Shown here: positions 1-8,287 of the stretch, piece after piece
Numbering within the stretch: position 1 is the first letter of the stretch
Layout: each line of letters starts with the position of its first letter
NCBI GenBank assembly: GCA_009911305.1
Contig: QXXC01000001.1
Coordinates: 62,001-126,000, forward strand
Reading direction: 5' to 3'
Length of the DNA: 64,000 nucleotides
From: Clostridiaceae bacterium
GTDB taxonomy: Bacteria; Bacillota; Clostridia; Lachnospirales; Lachnospiraceae
Notes under the pieces: generated by a model
What the model was told of the DNA's origin: nothing
Databases searched by the model: none
Seen by the model: only the letters and a program-made list of their open reading frames with translations
Translations under genes and position numbers: made by a program

Positions 1-1221
1 AAGGTTCTGGATGCACACATCATGAACGATCTGGTCATAAGCCCTCTGCAGGAAGGACGAATACACGGCCACCACCGGCTTAAGCCCCGCCGCCGCCATG
101 CCCGCCGCGGATGTGACCGCGTGCTCCTCTGCAATCCCCACGTCAAAGAAGCGATCCGGATAAAGCTTTGAAAAACGCTTTAAGCCCGTCCCGTCCGGCA
201 TGGCCGCCGTGATCGCCACAATCCGCGGATTCTCCCCCGCCAGCCGGCATATTTCTCTGGAAAATACATCCGTATAGCCCGGATAGAGCTTCGGATTAAG
301 CGGCTTTCCGCTCTCAATGTCAAAGGGCTCTACGCCGTGGAAGGCGGACGGGTTCTTTTCCGCCGGCCGGTACCCCCTGCCCTTTTTTGTCATGACATGG
401 ATCAAAACCGAGTGATTGATCTTTTTGGCCTCTGTGAAAATGTGCGTCAGCCCCCGGATATCATGGCCGTCCACAGGTCCCAGATAGGTGATGCCCATAT
501 TTTCAAACCACATGCCCGGAATTAAAAGCTGCTTGATGCTGTTCTTGGTCCGGAGCAGGGTTCCCACCAGATCATCCCCGATCACAGGGACTCTGGAAAG
601 CGTCCCCACCACGCTCTGCTTTAAGTGATTATAGCCCTCAGCCGCCCTTAAATTGCTTAAATATTTCGACATCCCGCCCACATTCTCGGAAATGGACATG
701 TTATTGTCATTCAGGATAATGATAAAATTCTTCTTTAAGCGCCCCGCATTATTCAGCGCTTCATAGGCCATACCGCCGGTGAGCGCCCCGTCTCCGATGA
801 CGGAAATCACCGAATAATCCTCTCCCAGCAAATCCCTGCCCTGGGCCATGCCAAGGCCGGCTGAGATGGATGTGGAGCTGTGACCGGTGTCAAAGGCATC
901 GTAAGGGCTCTCTTTGCGCTTCGGGAACCCGCTTAAGCCTCCGTACTGGCGCAGACCGTCAAAATAATCCCGTCTTCCGCTCAGAATCTTATGGACATAC
1001 GACTGGTGCCCCACGTCCCATATCACCTTATCCTTTGGCAGCTCAAAAGCGCGGTAGAGGGCAAGCGTCAGCTCCACCACGCCCAGATTGGAGGCCAGAT
1101 GCCCGCCTGTACGGCTGATCTTCTCAATCAGGAAGCCGCGGATCTCCTCCGCCAGCTCCTTAAGCTCCCCGTCATTCAGTTCCTTCACATCATCGGGTCC
1201 ATTCAATTGATCTAAAATCAT
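1..1221 (-). CDS. dxs: 1-deoxy-D-xylulose-5-phosphate synthase (partial, C-terminus off the window)
   Basis: The gene reads leftward off the window edge, so only the N-terminal 407 of about 620 residues are here. DXS joins pyruvate and glyceraldehyde 3-phosphate to make 1-deoxy-D-xylulose 5-phosphate, the first step of the MEP isoprenoid pathway, using thiamine diphosphate. Visible motifs are GHSSTSIS near residue 115, the ThDP motif GDGALTGG with NDNNMS near residues 140-170, and GIAEEHAV near 380. The ATG at 1221 is followed by [13 protein letters not shown], a typical DXS start. It lies 31 bp downstream of ispA and is probably the last or near-last gene of the nusB operon. ispF at 26541 supplies another MEP step. 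Confidence 0.95.
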   Translation of the reverse strand, partial: MILDQLNGPDDVKELNDGELKELAEEIRGFLIEKISRTGGHLASNLGVVELTLALYRAFELPKDKVIWDVGHQSYVHKILSGRRDYFDGLRQYGGLSGFPKRKESPYDAFDTGHSSTSISAGLGMAQGRDLLGEDYSVISVIGDGALTGGMAYEALNNAGRLKKNFIIILNDNNMSISENVGGMSKYLSNLRAAEGYNHLKQSVVGTLSRVPVIGDDLVGTLLRTKNSIKQLLIPGMWFENMGITYLGPVDGHDIRGLTHIFTEAKKINHSVLIHVMTKKGRGYRPAEKNPSAFHGVEPFDIESGKPLNPKLYPGYTDVFSREICRLAGENPRIVAITAAMPDGTGLKRFSKLYPDRFFDVGIAEEHAVTSAAGMAAAGLKPVVAVYSSFLQRAYDQIVHDVCIQNL

Positions 1222-1252
1222 TGCTTCCCCCTTTGGCAACCTGAACCGTTCC

Positions 1253-2146
1253 CTATTTCTCCCTGTATATCAGCATGCGGATCAGATCCTCCAGAAATGC
1301 ATTGCTCCCGGGAAGATCCTTAAGGATACGGATCGCCTTCTCCGAAAGCGCCTTCACATCGTCCTTCGCTTTCCCGATCCCCTCCAGGCTCACATACGTG
1401 GTCTTATGGTTCTTCTCATCGCTTAAAACCGGCTTCCCCAGCACCTCCTGGCTGCTGGTCACATCCAGGATATCATCCTGAATCTGAAAAGCCAGCCCCA
1501 CGGCCAGCGCCATCTCGCGCACCCTTTCGCAGTCCTCCTCTGACGCCCCGGCCATCACGGCCCCTATCTGCATCGACGCCTCCAAAAGCGCGCCCGTCTT
1601 CAGCCGGTAAATAAAATCAAGCGTTTCCCTCTCAAGAGGCCGGCCTGTCATCTCCACATCCACCGTCTGCCCGCCGATCATGCCGTAAATGCCCGTCCGC
1701 TCCGACAGGATGCGGATGCACTCGCCCACCCGCTTCGCATCCTTCGTCCTGTCAAAGGCCCTGGCTGCTGTCTCGATCGCATAGATCAGCAGCGCGTCGC
1801 CGGCCAGAACCGCCATATCCTCCCCGTATACAGCCCAGGCCGTCTTCTTTCCCCGGCGGTATTCGTCATTATCCATGCACGGCAGATCGTCATGGATCAG
1901 GGAGGAGGTATGGATCATCTCAATGGCCGCCATCATCGGTTCAATCTCGTCCCCGCAGCCGCCGAACAGCCGGTATACCTCCCGCATCAGAAGCGGGCGC
2001 AGACGCTTTCCTCCCGCCTTCACACTGTAATTCATGGCCTCAAATATTGTCTTCTGAGGGCCGTTCTCCTCAGGAAGAAAGGAATACACCGTCTCCTCCA
2101 CTTCCCTTGTATACTGTAAAAGCTGGTCTTTTTTCAATGTATTCAC
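1253..2146 (-). CDS. ispA: Short-chain polyprenyl (farnesyl/geranylgeranyl) diphosphate synthase
   Basis: 297 residues, normal for the family. It condenses isopentenyl diphosphate with allylic diphosphates to make farnesyl (or geranyl/geranylgeranyl) diphosphate in the cytoplasm. The first aspartate-rich motif is DDLPCMDND (residues 86-94) and the second is DDILD (224-228); both bind Mg2+-diphosphate. GGKRLRP lies near residue 45. The residues before the first motif (SSLIH) suggest a short-chain product, but chain length cannot be fixed by reading. The start overlaps the xseB stop by 4 bp, so the two are translationally coupled. Neighbours are xseB upstream and dxs downstream, a common clostridial order. 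Confidence 0.93.
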   Translation of the reverse strand: MNTLKKDQLLQYTREVEETVYSFLPEENGPQKTIFEAMNYSVKAGGKRLRPLLMREVYRLFGGCGDEIEPMMAAIEMIHTSSLIHDDLPCMDNDEYRRGKKTAWAVYGEDMAVLAGDALLIYAIETAARAFDRTKDAKRVGECIRILSERTGIYGMIGGQTVDVEMTGRPLERETLDFIYRLKTGALLEASMQIGAVMAGASEEDCERVREMALAVGLAFQIQDDILDVTSSQEVLGKPVLSDEKNHKTTYVSLEGIGKAKDDVKALSEKAIRILKDLPGSNAFLEDLIRMLIYREK

Positions 2147-2361
2147 CCTTCCGATTCCGGATCCTCAAGCACCAGAATCTTCTTTTCCACTCTGTCGATT
2201 TTCTCACCGCACTGCTTCACAAGGCGCATGCCCGCCTCATAATACGAAAAGGAGTCCTCCAGGGAGATGTCCCCGTCCTCCAAAGCCTCAATAATCCCTT
2301 CCAGCTTTTCAAATGCCTCCTCAACCGAGAGCTCCTGCCCTGCGCTTTCCTTCTCTGCCAT
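2143..2361 (-). CDS. xseB: Exodeoxyribonuclease VII small subunit
   Basis: About 72 residues, rich in acidic and helical segments (SVEEAFEKLEGIIEALE), matching XseB, which forms the small helical subunits of exonuclease VII. The enzyme degrades single-stranded DNA to oligonucleotides in repair. A TTG two codons upstream at 2367 is open in frame, but GGAGG sits about 7 bases before the ATG at 2361, so I use that start. It follows xseA by 43 bp and overlaps ispA by 4 bp. Confidence 0.93.
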   Translation of the reverse strand: MAEKESAGQELSVEEAFEKLEGIIEALEDGDISLEDSFSYYEAGMRLVKQCGEKIDRVEKKILVLEDPESEG

Positions 2362-2404
2362 ATTCAATCCTCCGTCTGCGGTCCGCCGCCTTTTGCCGGA
2401 CCGG

Positions 2405-3619
2405 TTATTTTCCCGGCGTATCCTCCGGGGCGGTCTCCTGCACCCTTGCCGTGATCCGCCCGTCCGACACCTGGATCCGCACCGTATCCCCGGCGCTCAC
2501 ATCCGACACGGACACAATCTTCCTCCCGTCCCCGTCTGTCAGGAACCCAAAGCCCCGGCGTATCCGCTCAAGCGGCGACAGCCCGTGCAGCCGCCCGGAA
2601 ATCAGGGCCAGGCGGTGGCGGGCGTCCGTCATCCTGCCCTCCATCAGGCGTTCCAGCTCCCCTTCCATGTCCGCCAGCCGCTGCCGCCTCTCATTGAGCC
2701 GCCGCTTTGGGCTGAACAGCTTAAAACGCAGCTCATACTGCGCCAGGCGCTGCGCCGCGTGATCCTTTCTCCGGTAAAGCGCCTTAAAGAGCCGGCTTTT
2801 CGCCCCCTGTAATTGTTCCACAAAAAGGCGGTAGTCAAACACAGCCAGCTCAGCCGCCGCAGACGGCGTAGGGGCGCGCAGATCCGCGACATAATCGGCG
2901 ATCGTCACATCCGTCTCATGTCCCACCGCGGAAATCACCGGCGTCCTGCAGGCAAAGATGGCGCGCGCGACCTCCTCCTCATTAAAGGCCCACAGATCCT
3001 CGATCGCGCCGCCGCCCCGCCCCACGATCAGGACATCCAGCCCCATGGCGTCAAGCCTTCGGATCCCCCGGACAATGCTCGGCGCCGCGCCGTCGCCCTG
3101 CACCAGGGCCGGACACAGAATCAACTGCACATACGGGTTCCTCCGGGTGGCAATATTGATAATATCCCGGATAGCCGCTCCTGTGGACGCGGTCACAATT
3201 CCCACCCTGGCTGCATACTTTGGGATCGGCTGCTTGTACTCCGGGGCAAACATCCCCATCTCCTCCAGCTCATTGCGCAGCCTCTCAAAGCGCCTGAACA
3301 GATCCCCCGTCCCGTCCAGCGTGATCTCCGAGGCGTAAAGCTGATACCTGCCGTCCCGTTCATAGACCTCGATGCTGCCCTTTACCACCACCTGCTGGCC
3401 TTCCTTAAGCTGAAAGGTCAGGTTGCGCCGCTTTCCCGCAAACATAACGGCCTGTATGGCCCCCAGCCTGTCCTTCATGGTAAAATAAATATGGCCGGAC
3501 GGGTGATATTTGCAGTTCGACACTTCCCCTTTCACACAGATGCGGTTCAGGGCAAAATCCTGGGCAAACATATTTTTAATGTAAGCATTTACCTGCGATA
3601 CAGAATATACGCTTGCCAT
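2405..3619 (-). CDS. xseA: Exodeoxyribonuclease VII large subunit
   Basis: 404 residues, normal length. The N-terminal about 100 residues form the OB-fold (YSVSQVNAYIKN start, GEVSNCKYHPSGHIYFT). The central catalytic region holds GIVTASTGAAIRDI, GRGGGAIEDLWAFN and the conserved VGHETDVTIADYVAD. A charged coiled-coil region of about 100 residues follows, which in the family carries the small subunits. With XseB it forms the bidirectional single-strand exonuclease. It starts 3 bp after the nusB stop, so it sits in the nusB-xseA-xseB-ispA-dxs operon. Confidence 0.95.
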   Translation of the reverse strand: MASVYSVSQVNAYIKNMFAQDFALNRICVKGEVSNCKYHPSGHIYFTMKDRLGAIQAVMFAGKRRNLTFQLKEGQQVVVKGSIEVYERDGRYQLYASEITLDGTGDLFRRFERLRNELEEMGMFAPEYKQPIPKYAARVGIVTASTGAAIRDIINIATRRNPYVQLILCPALVQGDGAAPSIVRGIRRLDAMGLDVLIVGRGGGAIEDLWAFNEEEVARAIFACRTPVISAVGHETDVTIADYVADLRAPTPSAAAELAVFDYRLFVEQLQGAKSRLFKALYRRKDHAAQRLAQYELRFKLFSPKRRLNERRQRLADMEGELERLMEGRMTDARHRLALISGRLHGLSPLERIRRGFGFLTDGDGRKIVSVSDVSAGDTVRIQVSDGRITARVQETAPEDTPGK

Positions 3620-3622
3620 CCG

Positions 3623-4066
3623 CTACACCAGCTTCGCCAGAATACCGTTCACAAAGGACGGCGAATCGTCCCCGCCAAACCGCTTGGCCAGCTCCACCGC
3701 CTCATTGATCGCCACCTTGTCCGGCACATCCCCGTCATACCGGATCTCAAACAGGGCCAGGCGCAGGATCGTAAGCTCCACCTTTCCCATCCGCTTCGTG
3801 GTCCAGCCTTTGGCAATCTCGTTGATCCGGGCGTCCAGGTCAGGAATGAGCTCCATGATGCGCCCCACCTTGGTTCTCACATATTCACTGTCAAACACAT
3901 CCAGAGCCGGGCTGTGCAGCACCTCGCTCACACCGTCCGGCGTGTCTTCCTCCTCCTGCGGCTCCGTAAAATACTGCTCAAGCTGATCCCCCGTCTCCCC
4001 CGCCGGGTAAAAATCAGCGCAGAACAACAGCTTAAAGCAGTGCTCCCGCAATTCTCTTCTGGTCAT
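3623..4066 (-). CDS. nusB: Transcription antitermination factor NusB
   Basis: 147 residues, the usual size. NusB binds boxA RNA with NusE (S10) and promotes antitermination on rRNA operons. The all-helical fold shows the typical [15 protein letters not shown] start, the internal helix around [13 protein letters not shown], and the conserved C-terminal pattern [16 protein letters not shown] followed by FVNGIL. An acidic insert ([11 protein letters not shown]) lies near residue 35. It is first in the leftward operon and is preceded by a good promoter at 4152-4180. Confidence 0.95.
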   Translation of the reverse strand: MTRRELREHCFKLLFCADFYPAGETGDQLEQYFTEPQEEEDTPDGVSEVLHSPALDVFDSEYVRTKVGRIMELIPDLDARINEIAKGWTTKRMGKVELTILRLALFEIRYDGDVPDKVAINEAVELAKRFGGDDSPSFVNGILAKLV

Positions 4067-4151
4067 AACATGTCCTCCTGATCCTTCCTGACCGGCCGCG
4101 CCGTCCCTTCTGCAGGGATAAAGCAGCGCAATGCCTGTATTCTAAGCTCCC

Positions 4152-4180
4152 ATTATAACGTAAGACAATCATTTTCACAA
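4152..4180 (-). promoter_or_regulatory. Sigma-A-type promoter of the nusB operon
   Basis: On the minus strand TTGTGA (4180-4175) is followed after exactly 17 bp by TATAAT (4157-4152). The start point would be near 4145, leaving a leader of about 80 nt before nusB. No other promoter of this quality lies between 4067 and 4414. Confidence 0.75.
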
Positions 4181-4317
4181 GGGGGGAGGGCTTGTGCTTT
4201 TTCCAAAGTATACCACAATTCTCGGGTTACAACAATGAATTATGGATAAATAACTGTATGTCCGCCTGCGAAAAGCGTGAAAGGGCCGCCATTGCGCGCC
4301 CCTGCCCAGACCGCCGC

Positions 4318-4350
4318 AAAGGCCCCCCGGATGGTATCCGGGGGGCCTTT
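4318..4350 (-). terminator. Strong terminator hairpin after the 4415-9592 operon
   Basis: A perfect 13-bp inverted repeat, AAAGGCCCCCCGG and its complement, encloses a 7-nt loop. Because the arms end in A and T runs it could work in both directions. It lies downstream of the M20 peptidase gene and upstream of the nusB promoter, so it separates the two leftward operons. Confidence 0.8.
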
Positions 4351-4352
4351 GA

Positions 4353-4411
4353 CTGTTTGAAACATCATTCCCGCCATCTGCGCGGAAAGCATTTTTAACA
4401 CACGCTCCGGC
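4353..4411. repeat. Diverged copy of the 62-bp palindromic repeat
   Basis: The stretch aligns over about 58 bases with the 48466-48527 element: TGTTTGA, then CATTCCCG, CATCTG, GAAAGCA and CACGCTC occur in the same order and spacing. The terminal arms have diverged, so the palindrome is weaker here. It lies between the terminator and the M20 gene stop. Confidence 0.65.
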
Positions 4412-4414
4412 AGC

Positions 4415-5593
4415 TTATATAAAATCCAGAAAATACCCGGCCATCAGATAAACCGACCGCTCCAGCGCTTCCTCCGCGGGCAGGAAGCAGTCGCTGTGCA
4501 GCGGATACGCGCTCTCACAGCCCATAAAAAAGTAAACCGCCGGCGCCTTTTCCCCGTAAAAGGAAAAGTCCTCCCCGATTAAGGTCGGGTTCATCTCCGC
4601 ATGGACAGCGTCCGTCCCCAGAATTGCCCGCGCGCCTTCGGTAAAGCGCTGCGTGAGCGCCGCGTCATTGATCACGGCCCGGTACCCGTCCTCGATCTCC
4701 GCCTTCGCGCTTCCTCTGTAGGCAATGGCAATCTCCTGCGCGACCTCCCGCACCCGCCGGTGGACAAAGGCCCGTGTCTCAGGATTCAGGCAGCGGATCG
4801 TGCCCTCGATCTGCGCATGGTCGCACACAATGTTGTAACGTCCCGTCGTCTGAACCGATCCGATGGAAATGAGCACAGTCTCAAAAGGACTGATCTCCCG
4901 GCGGATCTTGTGCTCAACCGCGCTGATAATCTCCGCCGCAATGGAAATCGCGTCCACTCCCTTCTGCGGCTCTGCCGCATGGGCCTTTTTTCCTGTCACC
5001 GTGATCTTAAGCTTATCCGAGGAGGCCATAAGCGCTCCCTTTCTCACCCCGATCTCCCCGGTTCCAAGCTCCGGCCACATATGCAGCCCGTAAAACTCCT
5101 CCACCCGGAAGCGCTCAAATATCCCTTCCTTTAACGCCTCCTTCGCGCCGCCCCTGGGATTGCACTCTTCCGCCGGCTGAAATACGATCAGGACATTTGC
5201 CCTTAACCGCTCCTTCAAGCGCCATAAAACCACCGCCAGGCCCGCCGCAATCGCTGTATGCATGTCATGGCCGCACGCATGCATCACGCCCGGGATAACC
5301 GACGCAAACTCAGCTCCTGTCCTCTCCTCAACCGGCAGCGCGTCGAGATCCGCCCGAAAGCCCACGCTGCGTTTTTTCCCGCAGTCGATGTAAACATATC
5401 CGCCAGTCATATTTGCAAAGCTGCAAAACGCAACGCCATGGCCCTCCAGAAAATCCTTCACCCGTTTCGTGGTCCCGGTCTCCCGGTACCCCTGCTCCGG
5501 GTGCGCATGGATACTTCTGCGAAGTGAAATCAGCTCTTCGAGTATCCCGTTAAGCTTCTCCCTGACCGCGGGCTTACTTGAAAATACTTTCAT
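4415..5593 (-). CDS. M20-family amidohydrolase (aminoacylase or peptidase)
   Basis: 392 residues, typical of M20D amidohydrolases, which hydrolyse N-acyl amino acids or the amide bond of small dipeptide-like substrates with a di-metal centre. Visible are FRADLDALP, the metal site HACGHDMHTA near residue 105, PAEECNPRGG near 140 with the catalytic Glu, the dimerisation-domain GKKAHAAEP, and the C-terminal LIGEDFSFY. No signal peptide, so it is cytoplasmic. It overlaps the upstream epimerase gene by 20 bp and is last in the operon. Together with the epimerase it may finish cleavage of an imported peptide or acyl-amino acid; the substrate is unknown. Confidence 0.88.
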   Translation of the reverse strand: MKVFSSKPAVREKLNGILEELISLRRSIHAHPEQGYRETGTTKRVKDFLEGHGVAFCSFANMTGGYVYIDCGKKRSVGFRADLDALPVEERTGAEFASVIPGVMHACGHDMHTAIAAGLAVVLWRLKERLRANVLIVFQPAEECNPRGGAKEALKEGIFERFRVEEFYGLHMWPELGTGEIGVRKGALMASSDKLKITVTGKKAHAAEPQKGVDAISIAAEIISAVEHKIRREISPFETVLISIGSVQTTGRYNIVCDHAQIEGTIRCLNPETRAFVHRRVREVAQEIAIAYRGSAKAEIEDGYRAVINDAALTQRFTEGARAILGTDAVHAEMNPTLIGEDFSFYGEKAPAVYFFMGCESAYPLHSDCFLPAEEALERSVYLMAGYFLDFI

Positions 5594-6671
5594 CTACCTG
5601 AATTCCCAGACCTGGCGTGTCAGGAACCTTCACAAAGCCGTCGCTCACCTCAAAATCTTCCATAATAATATCACGCTGATGCAGCGGCCCGCCCAGCAGC
5701 AGATCCCCCGGAAGGGATACATTCGGCGTCGCAGCCGAAAAATGGATGCTCGCCGCGGAGCCGATCCCCACCTCCAGGTTGCTGCCCGCTGTGGCCAAAA
5801 GCCCCTCCGCCTCCAGGGCGGCGGCAATCTTCTTTGCCATCGTGAGCCCGCCCACCTTTCCGACCTTAATATTCACATAATCGCAGGCTGACTCGCGCAG
5901 GATCTGCCCCACAGCGTGGAAGTCGGAAACCGATTCGTCCGCCATAACCGGCGTCCGCAGCCGTTCCCTGAGCATCTTCATACCCCGGATATCCCAGCGC
6001 CTCACCGGCTGTTCAATGCTCTCCAGCCCGAACTCTTCCAGACGGCCAAACACCTGCAGGGCCGTCACGGCGTCATATCCCTGGTTGGCGTCCAGGCGCA
6101 GCGGGATATCGTCTCCCACCTCCTCCCGGATCCGTTTTACCAGGGAAACGTCCGTCTCCGGCGATCTTCCCACCTTTATTTTCAGGACCCGGTAGCCAAG
6201 CTTCAGCTTTTCCTTCGCCTCCTCAATGGACGCGTCCAAATCCTGCATGCCCACCACCCAGCTTAAGGCAACCTTATCGCGGTATTTTCCACCCATAAGA
6301 CGGTAGGCCGGGACTCCCAGGAGCTTTCCCATTGCGTCGTAAAAGGCCATATCAAGGGCCGCCTTTGCCGCATAATTCCCGTAAATCGCCGCATTCATTT
6401 TCTCATGGAGACGATCCGTGTCAAACACGCTCATGCCCGTCACAGAGTCCGCCAGATACCGCCGGATCGCCGTCTCCATCGTATACCCTGTCTCGCCCAT
6501 AAAAGCCGGGGACGGCGCCGCCTCCCCATATCCCGTTATGCCCTCGTCCGTCTGAATCCGCACAACCGCATGGGCCCTCGTTGTCTGCTCATAGAGCGAT
6601 ATCTTCCATTGTTTCTTAAGCGGAAGCTCCAGTACCTTCACTTCCACGCTTTTTATCATTCCTGCCTTCAT
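5574..6671 (-). CDS. Enolase-superfamily enzyme, dipeptide-epimerase-like (MLE subgroup)
   Basis: 365 residues. Enolase-superfamily enzymes abstract an alpha proton of a carboxylate with Mg2+ help. The KxK general-base motif is LKIKVG (K164, K166), the metal ligands appear as D194 (LDANQGY), E220 (SIEQP) and D245 (ADES), and the opposite-face lysine is K269 (NIKVGK). This layout fits L-Ala-D/L-Glu and related dipeptide epimerases, and also N-succinylamino-acid racemases; the family cannot be narrowed by reading. It overlaps the upstream serine hydrolase by 4 bp and the downstream M20 gene by 20 bp, so the three are translationally coupled. Role inferred: stereochemical conversion of a peptide before hydrolysis. 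Confidence 0.83.
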   Translation of the reverse strand: MKAGMIKSVEVKVLELPLKKQWKISLYEQTTRAHAVVRIQTDEGITGYGEAAPSPAFMGETGYTMETAIRRYLADSVTGMSVFDTDRLHEKMNAAIYGNYAAKAALDMAFYDAMGKLLGVPAYRLMGGKYRDKVALSWVVGMQDLDASIEEAKEKLKLGYRVLKIKVGRSPETDVSLVKRIREEVGDDIPLRLDANQGYDAVTALQVFGRLEEFGLESIEQPVRRWDIRGMKMLRERLRTPVMADESVSDFHAVGQILRESACDYVNIKVGKVGGLTMAKKIAAALEAEGLLATAGSNLEVGIGSAASIHFSAATPNVSLPGDLLLGGPLHQRDIIMEDFEVSDGFVKVPDTPGLGIQVDESIFK

Positions 6672-7441
6672 TCTTCTCTCTCCTGTCTGCCATAATGATA
6701 TACGAGACGCCCGATCTCCTGATTCAGCCGTATCCCGTCCCTGTTATCCCTCAGATCCCTGGTCAGGACTGCGGTGAAAAATGCCTGATTTCCTGTAAAA
6801 AGAATCCCCGCGTCATGCTCCGTTCCCGGCAGATCCCCGGTTTTATGGGCGAATCCGCCGTGTTCCCCAAAGAAAACCGGCAGCTTATTATTGCACTGCT
6901 GTCTTTTCAGGATGTCCATCATCTCCTCTGAATCCGCATCTTTTAAAACAGCCTCAAACATCCGTTCCATATCTGCCGCGCTGGTCCTGTTTTCCAGCCC
7001 CATCTCCTTTGCCGCGGCGTCCATCATCTTCCGGTTCAGCTCCGTTTCAGAAAGCCCCAGAGCCTTTATTTCCCTGTTTACCGCGTCCATCCCCAGAAAA
7101 TCGATCAGCCAGTTGGCTGCTGTATTATCGCTTACGATGATCATGAGCACTGCCAGATCCTTCCACGAAAGCGTAAGGCCCGGCTCCAGATCCTTTAAGA
7201 TACCGAAGCCTCCAACCTTATGTCCCTGCTCCATACGGATGCGCTCTCCCAGGAAAAAGCCCTCTTTTTTTCTTTTATAAAGTGTAAACAGTACCGGGAG
7301 CTTTATCAGGCTGGCCGCCGGGAACACGTCCCGCTCATTGCATGCGATTCTCTCCCCTGTCGTTAAATTCTTCACAATAACGGCGCTTTCCCCGGAACAA
7401 ACGGCTCTCTGCCTCTCAATAGCCTGTCTTAATTCCTCCAA
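6668..7441 (-). CDS. Class A beta-lactamase-fold serine hydrolase without signal peptide
   Basis: 257 residues with the whole class A active-site set: SLIK (S44, K47), SDN (104-106), the omega-loop pattern ETELN (132-136) with the Glu and Asn used for deacylation, and KTG (200-202). The N-terminus (MEELRQAIERQ) is charged and lacks a signal peptide or lipobox, which is odd for a true beta-lactamase. It sits between an amidase and a dipeptide epimerase in one operon and overlaps the latter by 4 bp, which points to a cytoplasmic peptidase or amidase acting on an imported compound. Antibiotic resistance is possible but less likely. Confidence 0.82.
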   Translation of the reverse strand: MEELRQAIERQRAVCSGESAVIVKNLTTGERIACNERDVFPAASLIKLPVLFTLYKRKKEGFFLGERIRMEQGHKVGGFGILKDLEPGLTLSWKDLAVLMIIVSDNTAANWLIDFLGMDAVNREIKALGLSETELNRKMMDAAAKEMGLENRTSAADMERMFEAVLKDADSEEMMDILKRQQCNNKLPVFFGEHGGFAHKTGDLPGTEHDAGILFTGNQAFFTAVLTRDLRDNRDGIRLNQEIGRLVYHYGRQEREE

Positions 7442-7453
7442 ATGCTGTCCCTC

Positions 7454-8272
7454 CTATACGCCCCAGGCCGGATAGCTTGCCGGCCGGCGATCTGCATACA
7501 TGGGAATCGTCTCCCTCACCTGGCAGACCTTCCCGAAATCAGCGCACCCTGTCACAATCCCTTCCGCCTCGTCCCCCTCTGCCACAATCTCTCCCCAGGG
7601 ATCGATGATCAGGGAATGGCCGAAATAGGTCGATCCGCCTGCCGCCCCCACGCGGTTGCAGGCAATCACATAGAGCTGGTTTTCAATCGCCCTGGCGGTC
7701 AGAAGCGTTCTCCAGTGCTTCACCTTGGGATTGGGAAAATTGGAGACGACCAGAATCGCCTTCGCCCCCCGCACCGCATAGGTCCGCGAAAGCTCCGGGA
7801 AACGGATATCATAGCATGTCATCATAGCCATGGGCCCGAATTCCGTTTCAAACACCGGCATCTGCGTCCCATGGGTGAACGCCTGATCCTCATCCATGGC
7901 GCTGTACAGATGCATCTTGCGGTATTTGGAAATGACCTGTCCCGTACGATCCACGAACCAGACCGTATTATAGATCCTGTCTCCTTCCTTTTCCGGAAAC
8001 GATCCCGTGCAGATACAGACCTTCCGGGAAGCGGCCAGTTCCTGAAACAGGCGCAGCGTCTCTCCCCCATTCTCCTCCGCAAACCGTCCGATCTCTTTAA
8101 ATACCTCCTCCGAATACCCGGCTGTACACGTTTCAGGAAAGACAATCAGATCCACCGGAGCCGTTCCTCCCGCTTCCGGGCACATCTCGTCCACGAGCTG
8201 CCGGATCCTGTTCCGGTTTCCGGCCGGATCCTTATAAATTGTATCAAGCTGCACCAGGCTTACACGAAACAT
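7454..8272 (-). CDS. Carbon-nitrogen hydrolase (nitrilase superfamily)
   Basis: 272 residues, the usual size. The Glu-Lys-Cys triad is visible as E47 (VFPETC), K119 (YRKMHLY) and C153 (MMTCYDIRFPE). Members hydrolyse amides such as omega-amides, N-carbamoyl compounds or deaminated glutathione in the cytoplasm. The motif after the cysteine (YDIRFPE) resembles the omega-amidase/NIT group, but the substrate is not certain. It lies 15 bp after the transporter gene and 12 bp before the serine hydrolase gene. Confidence 0.9.
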   Translation of the reverse strand: MFRVSLVQLDTIYKDPAGNRNRIRQLVDEMCPEAGGTAPVDLIVFPETCTAGYSEEVFKEIGRFAEENGGETLRLFQELAASRKVCICTGSFPEKEGDRIYNTVWFVDRTGQVISKYRKMHLYSAMDEDQAFTHGTQMPVFETEFGPMAMMTCYDIRFPELSRTYAVRGAKAILVVSNFPNPKVKHWRTLLTARAIENQLYVIACNRVGAAGGSTYFGHSLIIDPWGEIVAEGDEAEGIVTGCADFGKVCQVRETIPMYADRRPASYPAWGV

Positions 8273-8287
8273 AGCGCTCCTCCTTTC

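Noticed and set aside
2813..4081. Long plus-strand open frame opposite xseA and nusB
   Set aside because: It is antisense to two clear genes and is rich in His, Arg and Pro, a common artefact of GC-rich coding sequence. No ribosome site and no recognisable protein.
6668..7441. Antibiotic-resistance beta-lactamase
   Set aside because: No signal peptide and it is embedded in a catabolic operon. The motifs alone do not show resistance.
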